From: CAZPXF01 sp964590945
GTDB taxonomy: Bacteria > Bacillota > Clostridia > Lachnospirales > Lachnospiraceae
DNA: 40,647 nt
Reading direction: 5' to 3'
NCBI GenBank assembly: GCA_964590945.1
Contig: CAZPXF010000005.1
Coordinates: forward strand, 1 to 40,647
Shown here: positions 37,706 to 40,647 of the stretch, piece by piece
How the letters are laid out: every line of letters starts with the position of its first letter
Position numbering within the stretch: the first letter of the stretch is position 1
The notes under the pieces: generated by a model
The model's input: only the letters and a program-made list of their open reading frames with translations
The model's database searches: none
What the model was told of the DNA's origin: nothing
Translations under genes and position numbers: made by a program

Positions 37706-40647
37706 ATGATCGTACCGCGTTACTATGAAGATCTGCACATGCTGCATGAGAACACGATGCCGGACCGTTCCTATTATGTTCCGGCGGCAGCCAGGATGGA
37801 TTGCCTCATTGAACAAAGGGAAAGCTCCAGCCGCATCCAGATGCTGAACGGTGACTGGAAATTCAAATACTACAACAGCATATACGATCTCAACGAACCA
37901 TTTTATAAACCGGGATTTGATACAAATGATTTCATAACAATCCCGGTTCCGGGTATCTGGCAGAATTATGGCTATGATAATCACCAGTATACCAATTTCC
38001 GGTATCCATTCCCGGTGGATCCCCCGTATGTGCCGCAGGATAATCCATGTGGAACGTATATCTGTTCATTTACTTATCAAAAGGATGAAAAGGCCCCGAA
38101 AGCATTTCTTGAGTTTGAGGGCGTTGATTCCTGCTTCTATGTGTGGCTGAATGGAGAATATGTCGGCTACAGCCAGGTTTCCCATGCACTCAGTGAATTC
38201 CATGTGACAGAGTATCTCAGAGAAGGAAGAAACACACTGGCGGTGCTGGTCTTGAAATGGTGCGACGGAAGCTATCTGGAGGATCAGGACAAATTCCGCA
38301 TGAGCGGTATTTTCAGGGATGTATATCTGATGAAAAGACCGAAGCAGTGTATTTATGATTATTTCATCCATACAAAAACAGAGGAGGATAAGGCTGTCGT
38401 AAGTATCAGCACAAAATATCTGGATGAGACGATCCCTGTTCAGGCGTCCATCTACGATGCGGAGGATCGGTTGGTCACGGATTTTGTCTATAAAGGGGAC
38501 ACGGAATTTGAGATCAGCGAGCCGCATCTGTGGAACAGTGAGCAGCCGTATCTGTACACGCTTGTTCTTGAGACGGAGTATGAGGTGATCACGGAGCATC
38601 TCGGCATCCGAGAGATCCATGTGGAGGGAAATGTCGTATACATCAACGGCGCTCCGGTGAAATTCCGGGGTGTGAACAGGCATGATTCCGATCCGGTGAC
38701 GGGCGCTGTCATCAGCGTGGAGCAGATGGAAAAGGATCTGAAAATGATGAAGCAGTACAATTTCAATGCGATCCGCACGAGCCATTATCCGAATCAGCCG
38801 ATGTTCTATCAGATGTGCGACAAGTACGGATTTTTCGTGATCGATGAGGCAGACAACGAAAGCCATGGCTCGTGGATGCTGTGCTACTCCAATGACACGG
38901 ACACAGAGCGCGCCGGAAGATGGAATGAGCTGATCTCCGATAATCCGGCGTTTGACGAGGCAACGCTTGATCGGACAAGAAAGCTCGTGGAAAGGGATAA
39001 GAACCGCCCATGCGTTGTCATCTGGTCTATGGGAAATGAGTGCGGCTATGGCTGCACGTTTGAGAAAGCTCTGGCGTGGACAAAACAGTATGATCCGGGC
39101 AGGCTGACACATTATGAGAGCGCCTGTTACAGAGGGCGCAAGAGAAAATATGATTATTCCTGCATCGATCTTTACAGCCGCATGTATCCGGGATTTCAGG
39201 AGGTGATCGATTACGTGGAATCCGATCCGGATAAACCGTATATCATGTGTGAATACTGCCATTCCATGGGAAATGGCGCCGGAGACTATGAAGATTATTT
39301 TGAACTGATCGAGAAATATGACTGTATCTGCGGAGGCTTTGTGTGGGAATGGTGCGACCATGCCATTTACAAGGGGAAAACCGACGACGGCCGGAAGATG
39401 TATTTTTACGGCGGGGATCATGGGGAGTACCCGCAGGACGGGAACTTCTGCATGGACGGACTTGTCTATCCCGACAGAACTCCCCACACGGCACTTTTGG
39501 AATACAAAAACGTCCACAGACCTGCGAGAGTTTGCTCGTACGATCAGAAGACAGGCATCCTTGTACTGAAAAATGAAATGAACTATGTGGATATCAGGGA
39601 GTACATGGAGATCTTCTATGAAGTAAGTGCAGATGGGAAAACGGTTTTTTCCGGAAAACTTGATGCGGCGAATATTCCAGGTATCCTGCCGGGTGAGGAG
39701 GGGAAGATCTCACTTCCGGTCGAGGTCCCGGACAGGGGGAGGGTATATCTGAAGCTGCTCTACAAGCTGAAGGATTCGGATCACTTCCGCCGAAAGGGCC
39801 ATACGCTGGGATTTGATGAGATCCTTCTTGACAACAGCGACCCGCGGAATCAGACAAGCCTTATATGGAAGAAGGAATCGGAAACCGGCAGGAAAAAGAT
39901 GCCGAAGCTTACCGTATCGGAGACCTCCAGGCATTTGATCGTGGAGGGCAGTACATTTACATATGTTTACAGTAAGCTTTACGGCACGTTTGACCAGTTG
40001 ACTGTCAATGGAAAGAAATTTCTTGACCGGCCGATGGAGCTGAATATCTGGAGAGCGCCGACGGACAATGACATGTATATTAAGAAAGAATGGCAAAAGG
40101 CCATGTATGACCGGGCGGTCTCCAGGGCATATGTGACCAATTATACTTTGATGGCAGACCATTTGGAGATCCGCAGCCAGATGTCCATGACGGCGGTCAC
40201 TGTTCAGAGAATGATGAATATTGATACGGTTTGGAGCATCGATAATTCCGGACAGATCTCTGTGAAAATGGATGTGGTACGGAATATGGATTTTCCGGAG
40301 CTGCCAAGATTCGGACTCCGGTTATTTATTCCAAAGGAAATGGATCAGGTGATCTATTTCGGCCTGGGGCCGCAGGAGAGCTACGTGGATAAATGCAGAG
40401 CCGCAAGCCATGGTATTTATTCTTCCTCTGTGCAGAAGCTTCATGAAGACTACTTAAAACCGCAGGAAAATGGCAGCCACAACGACTGTGACTATGTTAT
40501 CGCAGGCGGCGGGGGATGTGCAGTTAAGGCTTATGGGGAAAAGACATTTTCATTCAATGCTTCTGTCTATACGCAGGAAGAATTGGCGAAGAAGCGGCAT
40601 AATTTTGAACTGGTTCCTTGCGGAAGTACGGTATTGAACCTTGATCT
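37706..40647 (+). CDS. Beta-galactosidase, glycoside hydrolase family 2 (LacZ-like), partial
   Basis: The frame stays open from the ATG at 37706 to the window end (980 codons), so the C-terminus is missing. AGGAGGAA precedes the start. The N-terminal sugar-binding domain shows LNGDWKFKYY, IPVPGIWQNYGYD and YVWLNGEYVGYSQ. An immunoglobulin-like domain, then the TIM barrel, follow: FRGVNRHDSDPVTG, NAIRTSHYPNQP, acid/base Glu445 in WSMGNECGYG and nucleophile Glu516 in MCEYCHSMGNG. The C-terminal beta-sandwich begins to appear (LNIWRAPTDND and FGLGPQESYVD). This is the long LacZ form. No signal peptide is seen, so it should act on galactosides in the cytoplasm. Confidence 0.95.
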   Translation, partial: MIVPRYYEDLHMLHENTMPDRSYYVPAAARMDCLIEQRESSSRIQMLNGDWKFKYYNSIYDLNEPFYKPGFDTNDFITIPVPGIWQNYGYDNHQYTNFRYPFPVDPPYVPQDNPCGTYICSFTYQKDEKAPKAFLEFEGVDSCFYVWLNGEYVGYSQVSHALSEFHVTEYLREGRNTLAVLVLKWCDGSYLEDQDKFRMSGIFRDVYLMKRPKQCIYDYFIHTKTEEDKAVVSISTKYLDETIPVQASIYDAEDRLVTDFVYKGDTEFEISEPHLWNSEQPYLYTLVLETEYEVITEHLGIREIHVEGNVVYINGAPVKFRGVNRHDSDPVTGAVISVEQMEKDLKMMKQYNFNAIRTSHYPNQPMFYQMCDKYGFFVIDEADNESHGSWMLCYSNDTDTERAGRWNELISDNPAFDEATLDRTRKLVERDKNRPCVVIWSMGNECGYGCTFEKALAWTKQYDPGRLTHYESACYRGRKRKYDYSCIDLYSRMYPGFQEVIDYVESDPDKPYIMCEYCHSMGNGAGDYEDYFELIEKYDCICGGFVWEWCDHAIYKGKTDDGRKMYFYGGDHGEYPQDGNFCMDGLVYPDRTPHTALLEYKNVHRPARVCSYDQKTGILVLKNEMNYVDIREYMEIFYEVSADGKTVFSGKLDAANIPGILPGEEGKISLPVEVPDRGRVYLKLLYKLKDSDHFRRKGHTLGFDEILLDNSDPRNQTSLIWKKESETGRKKMPKLTVSETSRHLIVEGSTFTYVYSKLYGTFDQLTVNGKKFLDRPMELNIWRAPTDNDMYIKKEWQKAMYDRAVSRAYVTNYTLMADHLEIRSQMSMTAVTVQRMMNIDTVWSIDNSGQISVKMDVVRNMDFPELPRFGLRLFIPKEMDQVIYFGLGPQESYVDKCRAASHGIYSSSVQKLHEDYLKPQENGSHNDCDYVIAGGGGCAVKAYGEKTFSFNASVYTQEELAKKRHNFELVPCGSTVLNLD

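Noticed and set aside
38066..39517. A 483-codon open frame on the minus strand inside the beta-galactosidase gene.
   Set aside because: It is antisense to a fully conserved LacZ coding region, has no recognisable domain and is explained by the codon composition of the real gene.
1..40647. tRNA, rRNA, CRISPR arrays, insertion sequences or phage genes.
   Set aside because: No cloverleaf-like sequences, regular spacer repeats, transposase or integrase motifs were seen on either strand by eye; a dedicated tRNA search could still find something missed.

Overview
The window looks like chromosomal DNA of a low-to-moderate GC Clostridia bacterium, most likely a Lachnospiraceae relative. Reasons: Firmicute-type AGGAGG ribosome binding sites; families typical of that group (DUF1836 regulator, CBS-domain manganese pyrophosphatase, DUF4364, DUF1385/YqhQ); the conserved order rho / rpmE / DUF1385 / prmC / prfA; and the order comEC / holA / lepA / hemW. 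Most of it is core housekeeping. I saw no tRNA, rRNA, CRISPR array or transposase. No gene-free stretch exceeds 300 bases.

Layout. 1-2200: a hemolysin III-type membrane protein (cut by the window edge) diverges from a MerR-like DUF1836 regulator across a palindromic candidate operator, then a two-S1-domain RNA-binding protein on the minus strand. 2355-8113 (plus): CBS-domain pyrophosphatase, flavin reductase-like protein, iron alcohol dehydrogenase with its own leader, polysaccharide deacetylase with an odd start, and RarA. 8161-10779 (minus): malic enzyme, a TIGR01212/YtqA radical SAM protein and DUF4364 in an overlapping operon. 10972-12306: rho.

12307-15950 is the accessory part. A visibly AT-rich block holding a LytTR response regulator, a GHKL sensor kinase and a convergent ATP-grasp ligase sits exactly between rho and rpmE, which are neighbours in many Firmicutes. 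It is the best candidate in this window for an uncharacterised signalling/peptide-ligase module. From 15954 the core order resumes: rpmE, DUF1385, prmC, prfA.

19230-25572 is a nearly complete arginine biosynthesis locus. argG on the minus strand diverges from argC, a GNAT acetyltransferase, argJ, argB and argD. Two ARG-box-like palindromes and a near-consensus promoter lie in the 241-base gap. ArgJ recycles the acetyl group from acetylornithine, so the cyclic pathway is present. No ornithine carbamoyltransferase or argH is visible here.

25700-40647 (plus): a YdcZ-type small transporter, comEA, comEC, holA, a secreted transglutaminase-like protein with cell-wall-binding repeats, lepA, hemW, an AI-2E/PerM-type membrane protein, a MetA homoserine acyltransferase whose residue 111 predicts acetyl-CoA use, fabH, and a GH2/LacZ beta-galactosidase that runs off the end. 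The regulatory sequences are the less ordinary part. They include a 17-base hairpin-forming motif repeated after two unrelated stop codons 30 kb apart, helically phased direct repeats upstream of fabH, and a promoter-plus-terminator leader before the alcohol dehydrogenase.
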